From positions 1-6,717 of the forward strand of contig JAFQHB010000067.1 in the NCBI GenBank assembly GCA_017398165.1: 6,717 nt of DNA, given 5' to 3'. Numbering within the stretch: the stretch's first letter is position 1; every line of letters starts with the position of its first letter. Position numbers and translations under genes: made by a program. This document shows positions 1 through 4,399 of the stretch, piece by piece. The notes under the pieces are model-generated. The model worked only from the letters and a program-made list of their open reading frames with translations, was not told the DNA's origin and did no database searches. The stretch comes from Bacillota bacterium (GTDB lineage: Bacteria > Bacillota > Dehalobacteriia > UBA4068 > UBA4997).

Positions 1-403
1 AGAGACGGCGGATATCCGGGCTTTTCTTTACCAGATCCAGATCATCGGGTGTGAAAACCACAGTATGCAGAAAGCCCGCGATCTCGCTGATCTTTTGGCA
101 CGGCCTACCGTCTTTCTTCCAGAATTTCTGCCGCCGCTGATAGCCGGCGGACAGGGTATGTTCGGCATTTTGCCGGTGCAGCACAGCCTGCAGAAAAAAA
201 AATTCGGCGCCGCGCAGCTTCATCTTCTCCTCGTTTTGCTCCCGAAAGGAAGAAGCAAGGCTCAGGTAAGCGATGGCTTCGAGAAGATTTGTTTTGCCCT
301 GCGCGTTATCGCCGGTAATGATATTCAGACGGGGGTGGAAATCCAGAGAACCCTCCTGATAATTGCGAAAGTTACGCAGCAGCAGGCTCTGCAGATAGAG
401 CAT
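1..403 (-). CDS. recF: RecF, DNA replication/repair ATPase (N-terminal part, cut by window edge)
   Basis: RecF is a cytoplasmic SMC-like ATPase that binds gapped or stalled-fork DNA and helps RecO and RecR load RecA. The first 134 residues are visible. They begin MLYLQSLLLRNFRNY, the usual RecF opening, in which the RNFRNY segment is characteristic. The Walker A motif GDNAQGKT lies at residues 31-38 and is followed by NLLEAI. Near the window edge the segment HTVVFTPDDLDLVK matches the conserved RecF TVLFTPEDL.LVKG region. The ATG at 401-403 follows a purine-rich GGGGGGAG at a spacing of about 5 bases. It is the third gene of the leftward dnaN operon, 38 bases after the S4 gene. The reading frame is intact across a run of nine A on the + strand (194-202), which encodes Phe-Phe-Phe. 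The C-terminal part, with Walker B and the signature motif, lies outside the window. Confidence 0.95.
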   Translation of the reverse strand, partial: MLYLQSLLLRNFRNYQEGSLDFHPRLNIITGDNAQGKTNLLEAIAYLSLASSFREQNEEKMKLRGAEFFFLQAVLHRQNAEHTLSAGYQRRQKFWKKDGRPCQKISEIAGFLHTVVFTPDDLDLVKKSPDIRRL

Positions 404-441
404 TTCCACTCCCCCCTTCTGTTTGCCGATAAATCTGTTAA

Positions 442-690
442 TTACATCTGCTCGACTGCCTGATAAGAGATAGCTTCCTCGCCCAGCAGGGTGATGATAT
501 CTCCGGGATGCAGCTGCCGCCCGGGCACCAGACATTCTTCACCGTTTAACAGCACCTCGCCGCAGCGCACCAGTTCTTTGGCCTCGCTGCCGGTCAGAAC
601 TGCGCCGCACCATTTAATAAACTGTGTCAGCGTGATGGGAAAGCTGCGGACATAAATTTTCTCGGCGTTATCAGCCGGATTGATTGCCAT
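442..690 (-). CDS. Small S4-domain RNA-binding protein of the dnaN-recF operon (YaaA type)
   Basis: This 82-residue protein is almost entirely one S4 RNA-binding fold. Typical S4 features are ITLTQFIKWCGAVLTGSEAK (helices 1-2), then VRCGEVLLNGE (the glycine turn and strand), and PGRQLHPGDII in the last third. Proteins of this size between dnaN and recF are common in Bacillota (YaaA of Bacillus subtilis) and are thought to bind structured RNA, but their role is not established. An in-frame TTG at 697-699 would add three residues. However, the Shine-Dalgarno GGAG (700-703) directly abuts that TTG and sits 9 bases from the ATG at 688-690, so the ATG is chosen. It lies 29 bases downstream of the dnaN stop and 38 bases upstream of recF, so the three are probably one transcript. 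The family assignment is firm and the molecular target is unknown. Confidence 0.88.
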   Translation of the reverse strand: MAINPADNAEKIYVRSFPITLTQFIKWCGAVLTGSEAKELVRCGEVLLNGEECLVPGRQLHPGDIITLLGEEAISYQAVEQM

Positions 691-719
691 AATAATCAAC
701 TCCTATATTGCATCTGCTG

Positions 720-1832
720 TTAATTCGCCAGACGCAGCGGCAGAATAACATAGGTAAAATGCTCGTTTTCTTCTTCCGTCATAATGCCGGGGGTCAGATT
801 GCCGGTCAGCTTCATATAGATATTCTCGCTGTTGCTGACTTTCAGAAAATCAAGGATGTATTTGAGGTTGTAGCCCACCAGCAGTTCTTCACCCTGATAA
901 TCAGCGGGAATGATCTCGCGGATATTGCCGATATCGCTGGTATTGGCGGTCATTACGATCTGACCTTCGCGCATTTCCAGACGCACGGTATTATTGGGGT
1001 CCTTGCTGAGCAGGCTGGCACGCTTCAGCGAGCTGCCAAAGGTGCTGTTTTTTACGAAAACCTGATGTTTGAAAGCCTCAGCCTTGGGGATAATCGGGCG
1101 GTAATCCGGGAACTGGCCGGAAATAAGCCGGGAAAAGAATACCGCCGAGCCCATACGGAAGCAGATATTGTTGTTGCTGATATTGATATGCACCTGCTCC
1201 TCGGCATCGGCCAGATTGGCAGCATCCAGAATAGTCTTGGCCGGGACGATGACCTTGATGGAGCGCTGCTGATCGCAATCCCAGACTCCGCGCGCCAGCG
1301 TAAGACGGTGAAAATCAGTAGCCACGAAATTGATATTTTCATTTTCGATATCCAGCATAATACCGGTCAGTATCGGCTGTATCTCATCATTAGAGGACGC
1401 TATGGCAGCCTGCTTGACCAAACGCGCAAAGATGCTGCCCTGCATAGTGCCGGAGATTTCTCCGTTCAGGCTGGGCAGCTGCGGGAACTGATCGCTCTCC
1501 AGACCGCGCATATTGATGGAGGATACGCCGTAATTGATGTTGATATCACAATCGTTGATCAGGCTGATATTGATATCGTGATCGGGCAGCTGGCGTACAA
1601 TATCAATAAAGCGTTTGCCATCGGCGATGACCAGACTGCCCTCTGCGGCGATATCGGCCGGTACGCTGCACTGGATAGCGATATCCAGATCGGTAGCACG
1701 CAGAGTGATTTGTTGTTCAGCCGCGATAATTAGGATACCGCTCAGAATAGGCATGGTATTTTTGGCCGAGATAGCTTTGCCAATTACTTGCAGGCCGAAA
1801 AGCAGGTCTTCCCGCTGACAATGAAAATTCAT
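720..1832 (-). CDS. dnaN: DNA polymerase III beta subunit (sliding clamp)
   Basis: DnaN forms the ring-shaped dimer that tethers DNA polymerase III and many repair proteins to DNA. The protein is 370 residues, within the usual 365-380 range for three tandem clamp domains. Recognisable segments include the N-terminal AISAKNTMPILSGILI, then ATDLDIAIQ, the mid-protein ATDFHRLTLARG, RLISGQFPDYRPIIP, and the C-terminal TYVILPLRLAN, which contributes to the clamp's peptide-binding pocket. The ATG at 1830-1832 has an excellent Shine-Dalgarno AAAGGAG at 1839-1845 with 6-base spacing. It is the first gene of a leftward operon followed by the S4 gene and recF. In most Bacillota dnaA lies immediately upstream. 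Here the upstream side is a 1.1 kb spacer followed by a divergent acpP operon. No frameshift or truncation is seen. Confidence 0.97.
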   Translation of the reverse strand: MNFHCQREDLLFGLQVIGKAISAKNTMPILSGILIIAAEQQITLRATDLDIAIQCSVPADIAAEGSLVIADGKRFIDIVRQLPDHDINISLINDCDININYGVSSINMRGLESDQFPQLPSLNGEISGTMQGSIFARLVKQAAIASSNDEIQPILTGIMLDIENENINFVATDFHRLTLARGVWDCDQQRSIKVIVPAKTILDAANLADAEEQVHINISNNNICFRMGSAVFFSRLISGQFPDYRPIIPKAEAFKHQVFVKNSTFGSSLKRASLLSKDPNNTVRLEMREGQIVMTANTSDIGNIREIIPADYQGEELLVGYNLKYILDFLKVSNSENIYMKLTGNLTPGIMTEEENEHFTYVILPLRLAN

Positions 1833-1919
1833 AGTGTTCTCCTTTCTGCCGCTGCAGAGTTTGCTGAAAGGGCGATAAACAGACGACAGATAAATTTAGT
1901 GGTATTATTATGGTATCTG

Positions 1920-1972
1920 CCGGCATAAAGATAGAATAAATTTATTTTTGATGGGTCAATTTATTATGCCGG
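1920..1972. repeat. Inverted repeat with 9-bp arms and an internal AT palindrome
   Basis: The arms CCGGCATAA (1920-1928) and TTATGCCGG (1964-1972) are perfect reverse complements separated by 35 bases. Within the loop AATAAATTTATT (1935-1946) is itself a perfect 12-bp palindrome. It lies about 90-140 bases upstream of dnaN, inside the untranslated leader if the distal promoter at 2260-2288 is used. It could fold in RNA or be a protein site. There is no T-run placing it as a terminator. Confidence 0.55.
1931..1959 (-). promoter_or_regulatory. Weak candidate proximal promoter for dnaN
   Basis: On the minus strand, TTGACC (1954-1959) is a 5 of 6 match to the -35 box and is followed after 17 bases by TTCTAT (1931-1936), which matches the -10 box at only 3 of 6 positions. 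It would start about 90 bases upstream of dnaN. The poor -10 box makes it a secondary candidate next to the promoter at 2260-2288. Confidence 0.3.
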
Positions 1973-2040
1973 ATGAATAAACAGTTTTTGCACTGCATAT
2001 ATTATTATAATAATATAACGGTAATGGTGATAATAAGCCC

Positions 2041-2058
2041 TGTGAAAAAGGTGGAAAA
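2041..2058 (-). promoter_or_regulatory. Two abutting weak DnaA-box-like 9-mers
   Basis: Read on the minus strand, TTTTCCACC (2050-2058) and TTTTTCACA (2041-2049) lie head to tail with no gap. Each differs from TTATCCACA at two positions. Alone they would be unconvincing. Their shared orientation with the better boxes at 2209-2229 makes low-affinity DnaA binding plausible. Confidence 0.35.
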
Positions 2059-2180
2059 GCATTCTGAGGCCTTGTCCTGCTTGATTTCAGGCGGTGGGAA
2101 AGTTTGTGAAAAGAGGTGTTGGCAAATTTTGTGATTTCAAAACTATCCCAGGTGCTGACATTTTTCACCAAAATATAAAC

Positions 2181-2229
2181 AGTGGACAATGATAAAGTTT
2201 TCCCTGATTTTGGATAACTCTGTGGAAAA
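2181..2229 (-). promoter_or_regulatory. DnaA-box cluster with the two best boxes 12 bp apart
   Basis: On the minus strand TTTTCCACA (2221-2229) and TTATCCAAA (2209-2217) each differ from the consensus TTATCCACA at one base. They share an orientation and are 12 bp apart start to start. A third, TTGTCCACT (2181-2189), has two mismatches. The cluster borders the AT-rich segment 2231-2330 and lies just downstream of the leftward promoter at 2260-2288. This arrangement fits both origin binding and DnaA-dependent control of the dnaN transcript. Confidence 0.6.
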
Positions 2230-2259
2230 CTTTTGAAACAAAATTTTTTAGAGTACTTC

Positions 2260-2288
2260 ATTATACTATAATCCGCAAATTTTCTCAA
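2260..2288 (-). promoter_or_regulatory. Sigma-A-type promoter reading leftward toward dnaN
   Basis: On the minus strand a -35 box TTGAGA (2283-2288, 5 of 6) is followed after exactly 17 bases by a perfect -10 box TATAAT (2260-2265). Transcription would begin near 2253, run through the best DnaA boxes (2209-2229) and reach the dnaN ATG after a leader of about 420 bases. The -10 box is half of a 13-bp palindrome ATTATA-C-TATAAT (2260-2272), so the opposite strand also carries TATAAT, but without a fitting -35 box. This is the best leftward promoter I can find and the likely main promoter of dnaN-S4-recF. Confidence 0.6.
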
Positions 2289-2466
2289 TAGAAAAAACGA
2301 TATTTATTTTATGAAGTATCGGACATAATATGCCGTATTTTGCGCTCCGTTTATACCTTGGCGGGGTGTTTTTTGTGTTTGGGGTATGTTTTTTGTCCCC
2401 TGAGGTTATTGGATGCGGCAGTGTGGCTGATGGCTGTAATCAGGCTGACGGCGGTGGCGAAATGGT

Positions 2467-2517
2467 TTATCCCGGGATAACGGTGTGGGGTGTGAATAAC
2501 TCATATTGTTTCCCACA
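2467..2517. promoter_or_regulatory. Second DnaA-box group with a 14-bp palindrome
   Basis: TTATCCCGGGATAA (2467-2480) is a perfect palindrome containing the conserved TTATCC core of a DnaA box on each strand. Eleven bases further on, TGTGAATAA (2491-2499) is a one-mismatch box on the minus strand (TTATTCACA). TTTCCCACA (2509-2517) is a two-mismatch box on the + strand. Together they form a compact group on the far side of the AT-rich segment from the 2181-2229 cluster. Confidence 0.4.
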
Positions 2518-2584
2518 TAGCTGCCGGGATTGGCTCTGCATTTGGTATTGTGCAGGTGTATTGAGATATTAGGGGATCGTTGTT

Positions 2585-2639
2585 TACAGCAAACAAATAG
2601 CAGGAGCGGCTTTTTGTTTTCGTTGTTTTGTTTGCTGTA
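2585..2639. repeat. Perfect 13-bp inverted repeat
   Basis: TACAGCAAACAAA (2585-2597) and TTTGTTTGCTGTA (2627-2639) are exact reverse complements around a 29-base loop. The right arm is followed by TGTTGTAATTTG rather than a clean T-run, and the stem is AU-rich, so a rho-independent terminator is not clearly indicated. It ends about 60 bases upstream of the acpP -35 box, where it could bind a regulator, or it could be a remnant of a small mobile or repetitive element. Confidence 0.6.
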
Positions 2640-2700
2640 TGTTGTAATTTGTCTGATATGGTAATGTTTGGTCAGGTGGGTATAAATTATGTAAAATTGC

Positions 2701-2729
2701 TTGACAATCAAGAATGGATATGATAGTAT
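2701..2729 (+). promoter_or_regulatory. Strong sigma-A promoter of the acpP operon
   Basis: A perfect -35 box TTGACA (2701-2706) is followed after 17 bases by TAGTAT (2724-2729, 5 of 6 to TATAAT), preceded by TGA, an extended -10 TGN motif. Transcription should start near 2736, inside a run of six A, giving a leader of about 200 bases before acpP. High expression fits acyl carrier protein, one of the most abundant bacterial proteins. Confidence 0.85.
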
Positions 2730-2733
2730 TAAT

Positions 2734-2770
2734 AAAAAATTTTAATTAAAAAATTTTAATTAAAATTTTT
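2734..2770. repeat. AT-only 14-bp tandem repeat at the acpP transcription start
   Basis: The unit AAAAAATTTTAATT occurs at 2734-2747 and again at 2748-2761, followed by a partial third copy AAAATTTTT (2762-2770). Each AAAATTTT core is palindromic, so the block could form dimer-binding sites at 14-bp intervals. It begins within two bases of the predicted start at about 2736. It does not resemble the FapR operator (TTAGTACC-type) or the FabT box as I know them. Confidence 0.7.
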
Positions 2771-2854
2771 GTTGTATATTGCCACTTTTTTGGTACAGGT
2801 TTGTTCGCTGTGTTGGCTTGTCGGCGGCAATAGCACTATAAAAGACGGCAGAAA

Positions 2855-2917
2855 ATGATAAAGCTCGGCCTGACGCCAAGAGCTGTGAGCCGCAAAACTA
2901 AAACATTGTTAAAATGA
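2855..2917 (+). CDS. Possible 20-codon leader peptide upstream of acpP
   Basis: An ATG at 2855 opens a 20-codon frame beginning MIKLGLTPRAVSRK and ending at a TGA (2915-2917), three bases before the acpP Shine-Dalgarno (AAGAGAGG, 2921-2928). The peptide would be very basic, with seven Lys or Arg residues. Its own ribosome binding site is poor (GGCAGAAA just before the ATG). A stem-loop (2862-2884) lies inside it. The position suggests a leader peptide that could couple translation to acpP, but a chance frame of 20 codons is common, so this is tentative. Confidence 0.2.
   Translation: MIKLGLTPRAVSRKTKTLLK
2862..2884 (+). promoter_or_regulatory. Stem-loop in the acpP leader
   Basis: AGCTC-GGC (2862-2869) can pair with GCC-aa-GAGCT (2875-2884), giving an eight-pair stem with a two-base bulge and a five-base loop. 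An outer helix GCGGC (2824-2828) with GCCGC (2889-2893) could close a larger fold. There is no following T-run, so it is not a terminator. It may stabilise the leader or influence access to the ribosome binding site at 2921-2928. Confidence 0.4.
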
Positions 2918-2937
2918 GAAAAGAGAGGTAATTTGTG

Positions 2938-3168
2938 ATGACTTTTGATAAGGTAAAGGAAATTATTGTTGATACTCTGGGTGCAGATGAGGCTGATGTT
3001 ACCCCTGAGGCTACTATTTTCGGTGATCTGGGCGCTGATTCCCTGGATGCTGTAGAGCTGAATATGGCGCTGGAGGATGCTTTCGGCATCTCTATCCCCG
3101 ATGAGGATATTGCTGCTATGAAAACTGTTGATGACGTTGTGAAATATCTGGACGAGAAAACAAAATAA
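2938..3168 (+). CDS. acpP: Acyl carrier protein
   Basis: AcpP is the small acidic cytoplasmic protein that carries growing acyl chains on a phosphopantetheine arm through fatty acid synthesis. The 76-residue length is typical. The attachment motif GADSLDAVEL is intact, with the modified serine at residue 35, followed by NMALEDAFGISIPDEDI, the conserved acidic recognition helix. The family's third helix ends in VVKYLDEKTK. The ATG at 2938 follows AAGAGAGG (2921-2928) at 9 bases. A GTG directly before it (2935) would add one Met at 6-base spacing, and I cannot exclude it. It is the first full gene after the strong promoter at 2701-2729, and fabH begins 4 bases after its stop, so the two are probably translationally coupled. 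Identification is secure. Confidence 0.96.
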   Translation: MTFDKVKEIIVDTLGADEADVTPEATIFGDLGADSLDAVELNMALEDAFGISIPDEDIAAMKTVDDVVKYLDEKTK

Positions 3169-3172
3169 GATC

Positions 3173-4213
3173 GTGACTATCGCTAATAATACCAATATCA
3201 GCAATAATGATATGAGCAAAAACGACGTGATAAACGAGGTACGCTCGCTGCTGCCGCAGATCGGCCTGCACGTGCTGGGTACCGGTCATTATGTGCCCGG
3301 CAGCCCGGTGCCCAACAGCAAGCTGGCGGAGATTGTGGACACCAGTGATGAGTGGATCGTCAGCCGTACAGGTATCCGTGAGAGATTTTTCTGCAACGGT
3401 GAGAATAATCTGGATATTGCGTGTGAGGCTGCCCGGCAGGCTTTGCAGCGCGCTGGTATCAGCCCGCAGCAGATAGGCGTTTGTCTGGTGGCGACCTTTA
3501 CCCCGGATCATATGTCGCCTTCTATCGCCTGCCAGCTGCAGCATGAGCTGGCTATGCCTAATGATACCATCGTTTTTGATATCAATGCGGCCTGTGCCGG
3601 TTTCCTGTATGCTTTGCAGACGGCGCACAAGCTGTTGTTGGCGGCGCCGCGGCGTTATGCGCTGGTGCTGGGCAGCGAGGTTATCTCGCGTGCGCTGGAT
3701 TTCACCGATCGCAGCACCTGTGTGCTTTTTGGTGATGGTGCGGCGGCTGTGGTGGTGGAGCTTTCGGTCGAGCATCAGTATCATAGTATCTGCGGCACGC
3801 GCGGCGATACCCAAAAACTGCTTTATTGCAGCGGTCCGGCGGATGAGCCGGCAGGTGATAAGCCGCATACCGTGCATATGAACGGGCCGGAGGTCTTTCG
3901 TTTTGCGGTGAGCATCATCCCGCAGAGCATCAACGAGGTGCTGGATAAGGCCGGTCTTACTCTGGATGATATAGATTACGTCGTCTGCCATCAGGCGAAT
4001 AACCGTATCATCGCGCACGTTGTGAAAAATATGAAGGCACGGCCGGAGCAGTTTTTTATCAATTTGCAGCGTTACGGCAATACTTCATCTGCCAGCATAC
4101 CGATCGCGCTGGATGAAATGGAACGGCAGGGGCTTTTGCAGCCCGGCAGTAAAATCGTCTGCGTAGGCTTTGGCGCGGGCTTCACTTGGGGTGCTTGTCT
4201 GCTGGAATGGTAG
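3173..4213 (+). CDS. fabH: Beta-ketoacyl-ACP synthase III
   Basis: FabH starts fatty acid synthesis by condensing an acyl-CoA primer, usually acetyl or a short branched acyl, with malonyl-ACP. The thiolase-fold catalytic triad is complete: Cys141 in DINAACAGFLYAL, His273 in VVCHQANNRI and Asn303 in YGNTSSASIPIAL. GFGAGFTWGACLLEW forms the usual C terminus. Each catalytic residue is exactly 29 positions later than in the Escherichia coli enzyme, so the protein has a 29-residue N-terminal extension if it starts at this GTG. The GTG lies 4 bases after the acpP stop but has no clear ribosome binding site. An ATG at 3212 would leave a 16-residue extension, also without one. Translational coupling to acpP favours the GTG. 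A terminator follows the stop directly. Function is secure, the exact start is not. Confidence 0.95.
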   Translation: MTIANNTNISNNDMSKNDVINEVRSLLPQIGLHVLGTGHYVPGSPVPNSKLAEIVDTSDEWIVSRTGIRERFFCNGENNLDIACEAARQALQRAGISPQQIGVCLVATFTPDHMSPSIACQLQHELAMPNDTIVFDINAACAGFLYALQTAHKLLLAAPRRYALVLGSEVISRALDFTDRSTCVLFGDGAAAVVVELSVEHQYHSICGTRGDTQKLLYCSGPADEPAGDKPHTVHMNGPEVFRFAVSIIPQSINEVLDKAGLTLDDIDYVVCHQANNRIIAHVVKNMKARPEQFFINLQRYGNTSSASIPIALDEMERQGLLQPGSKIVCVGFGAGFTWGACLLEW

Positions 4214-4225
4214 AACACAGGCCTC

Positions 4226-4248
4226 CGGGCGAAAGCCCGCTTTTATTT
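4226..4248 (+). terminator. Rho-independent terminator after fabH
   Basis: CGGGC (4226-4230) pairs with GCCCG (4235-4239) around a stable GAAA tetraloop, followed by CTTTTATTT. It begins 12 bases after the fabH stop and should end or attenuate the acpP-fabH transcript, so fabK probably has its own promoter or depends on read-through. The short five-pair stem suggests partial termination. Confidence 0.7.
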
Positions 4249-4399
4249 GGGCAAATAATTAAAGAATAGATACGAAAGAATAGCGACTTGTTAACTTTGT
4301 GCTTCTAAGCCTTACCCTCATCAGCCAAACAAGTAACCATACCTGTTCACTGTTCACTCTTATCTATTACTTAATACAATGTGGGGTGTGAGAACGGAT
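4249..4399 (+). promoter_or_regulatory. fabH-fabK spacer with short direct repeats; fabK promoter probably here
   Basis: After the terminator the spacer is AT-rich and holds two small direct repeats: AAAGAATAG at 4261-4269 and 4275-4283, and TGTTCAC twice in tandem at 4344-4357. A candidate -10 box TACAAT (4375-4380) would start transcription near 4387, just ahead of the preferred fabK ATG at 4400, but no good -35 box is placed for it. TTGTTA (4288-4293) is an alternative -35 box with no matching -10 box. The promoter call is weak. Confidence 0.3.

Larger units (their letters stand above)
1985..2520. other. Probable chromosomal replication origin region (oriC)
   Basis: This part of the divergent spacer has the hallmarks of a bacterial origin. 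Near-consensus DnaA boxes (consensus TTATCCACA) lie at 2209-2217 and 2221-2229 with one mismatch each, and at 2491-2499 with one mismatch. Weaker two-mismatch boxes are at 2041-2049, 2050-2058, 2181-2189 and 2509-2517. Nearly all share one orientation. Between the two groups, 2231-2330 is only about 22% GC by my count, a candidate unwinding element, and 1993-2020 is another AT-rich patch. Genes point outward on both sides (dnaN and recF left, acpP and fabH right), as expected for leading-strand genes flanking an origin. The + strand to the right is strongly G-rich (about 111 G to 49 C over 2341-2700). dnaA is not present in the window. The assignment is inferred from motifs and context. Confidence 0.62.
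2300..2700. other. GT-rich spacer with no convincing gene
   Basis: Between the AT-rich segment and the acpP promoter the + strand is markedly rich in G and T (about 111 G to 49 C over 2341-2700). A reading frame of 80 codons exists at 2330-2572, but it has no ribosome binding site and a cysteine- and tryptophan-rich composition unlike its neighbours. A second + frame is open from 2292 to a TAA at 2478-2480 and, over its last 25 codons, uses GCG, GTG and CTG codons as the flanking genes do, but has no good start. A decayed membrane-protein gene or simply skewed origin-adjacent DNA are both possible. Confidence 0.5.

Noticed and set aside
708..1733. 341-codon + strand frame opposite dnaN
   Set aside because: A mirror frame of dnaN; dnaN has clear domain motifs and a strong ribosome binding site.
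2267..2272. Perfect TATAAT on the + strand suggesting a rightward promoter
   Set aside because: No acceptable -35 box at 16-18 bases; it is the other half of the palindrome holding the leftward -10 box.
1956..2288. 110-codon minus strand frame across the DnaA boxes
   Set aside because: It starts with TTG inside the -35 box of a good promoter, has low-complexity Ser/Lys/Phe content, and overlaps origin motifs; most likely chance.
2484..2495. 12-mer TGTGGGGTGTGA also found at 4380-4391 before fabK
   Set aside because: Low-complexity GT sequence in skewed DNA; two copies are not enough to call a motif.
2330..2572. 80-codon + strand frame in the GT-rich spacer
   Set aside because: No ribosome binding site, Cys/Trp/Gly-rich composition explained by GT-rich DNA, and no recognisable domain; not called as a gene.
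2406..2711. 101-codon minus strand frame in the spacer
   Set aside because: No ribosome binding site or family resemblance; antisense to skewed DNA and overlapping the acpP promoter.
2781..2810. GGTACAGG in the acpP leader as a FapR-type half-site
   Set aside because: The symmetric partner of the 17-bp FapR operator is missing.
2836..3219. Minus strand frame with a hydrophobic N terminus opposite acpP
   Set aside because: The hydrophobic run is the complement of Asn/Asp-rich fabH-start and acpP codons; no ribosome binding site.
3116..4018. 300-codon minus strand frame opposite fabH
   Set aside because: Antisense to a gene with an intact catalytic triad; no start signal or domain of its own.
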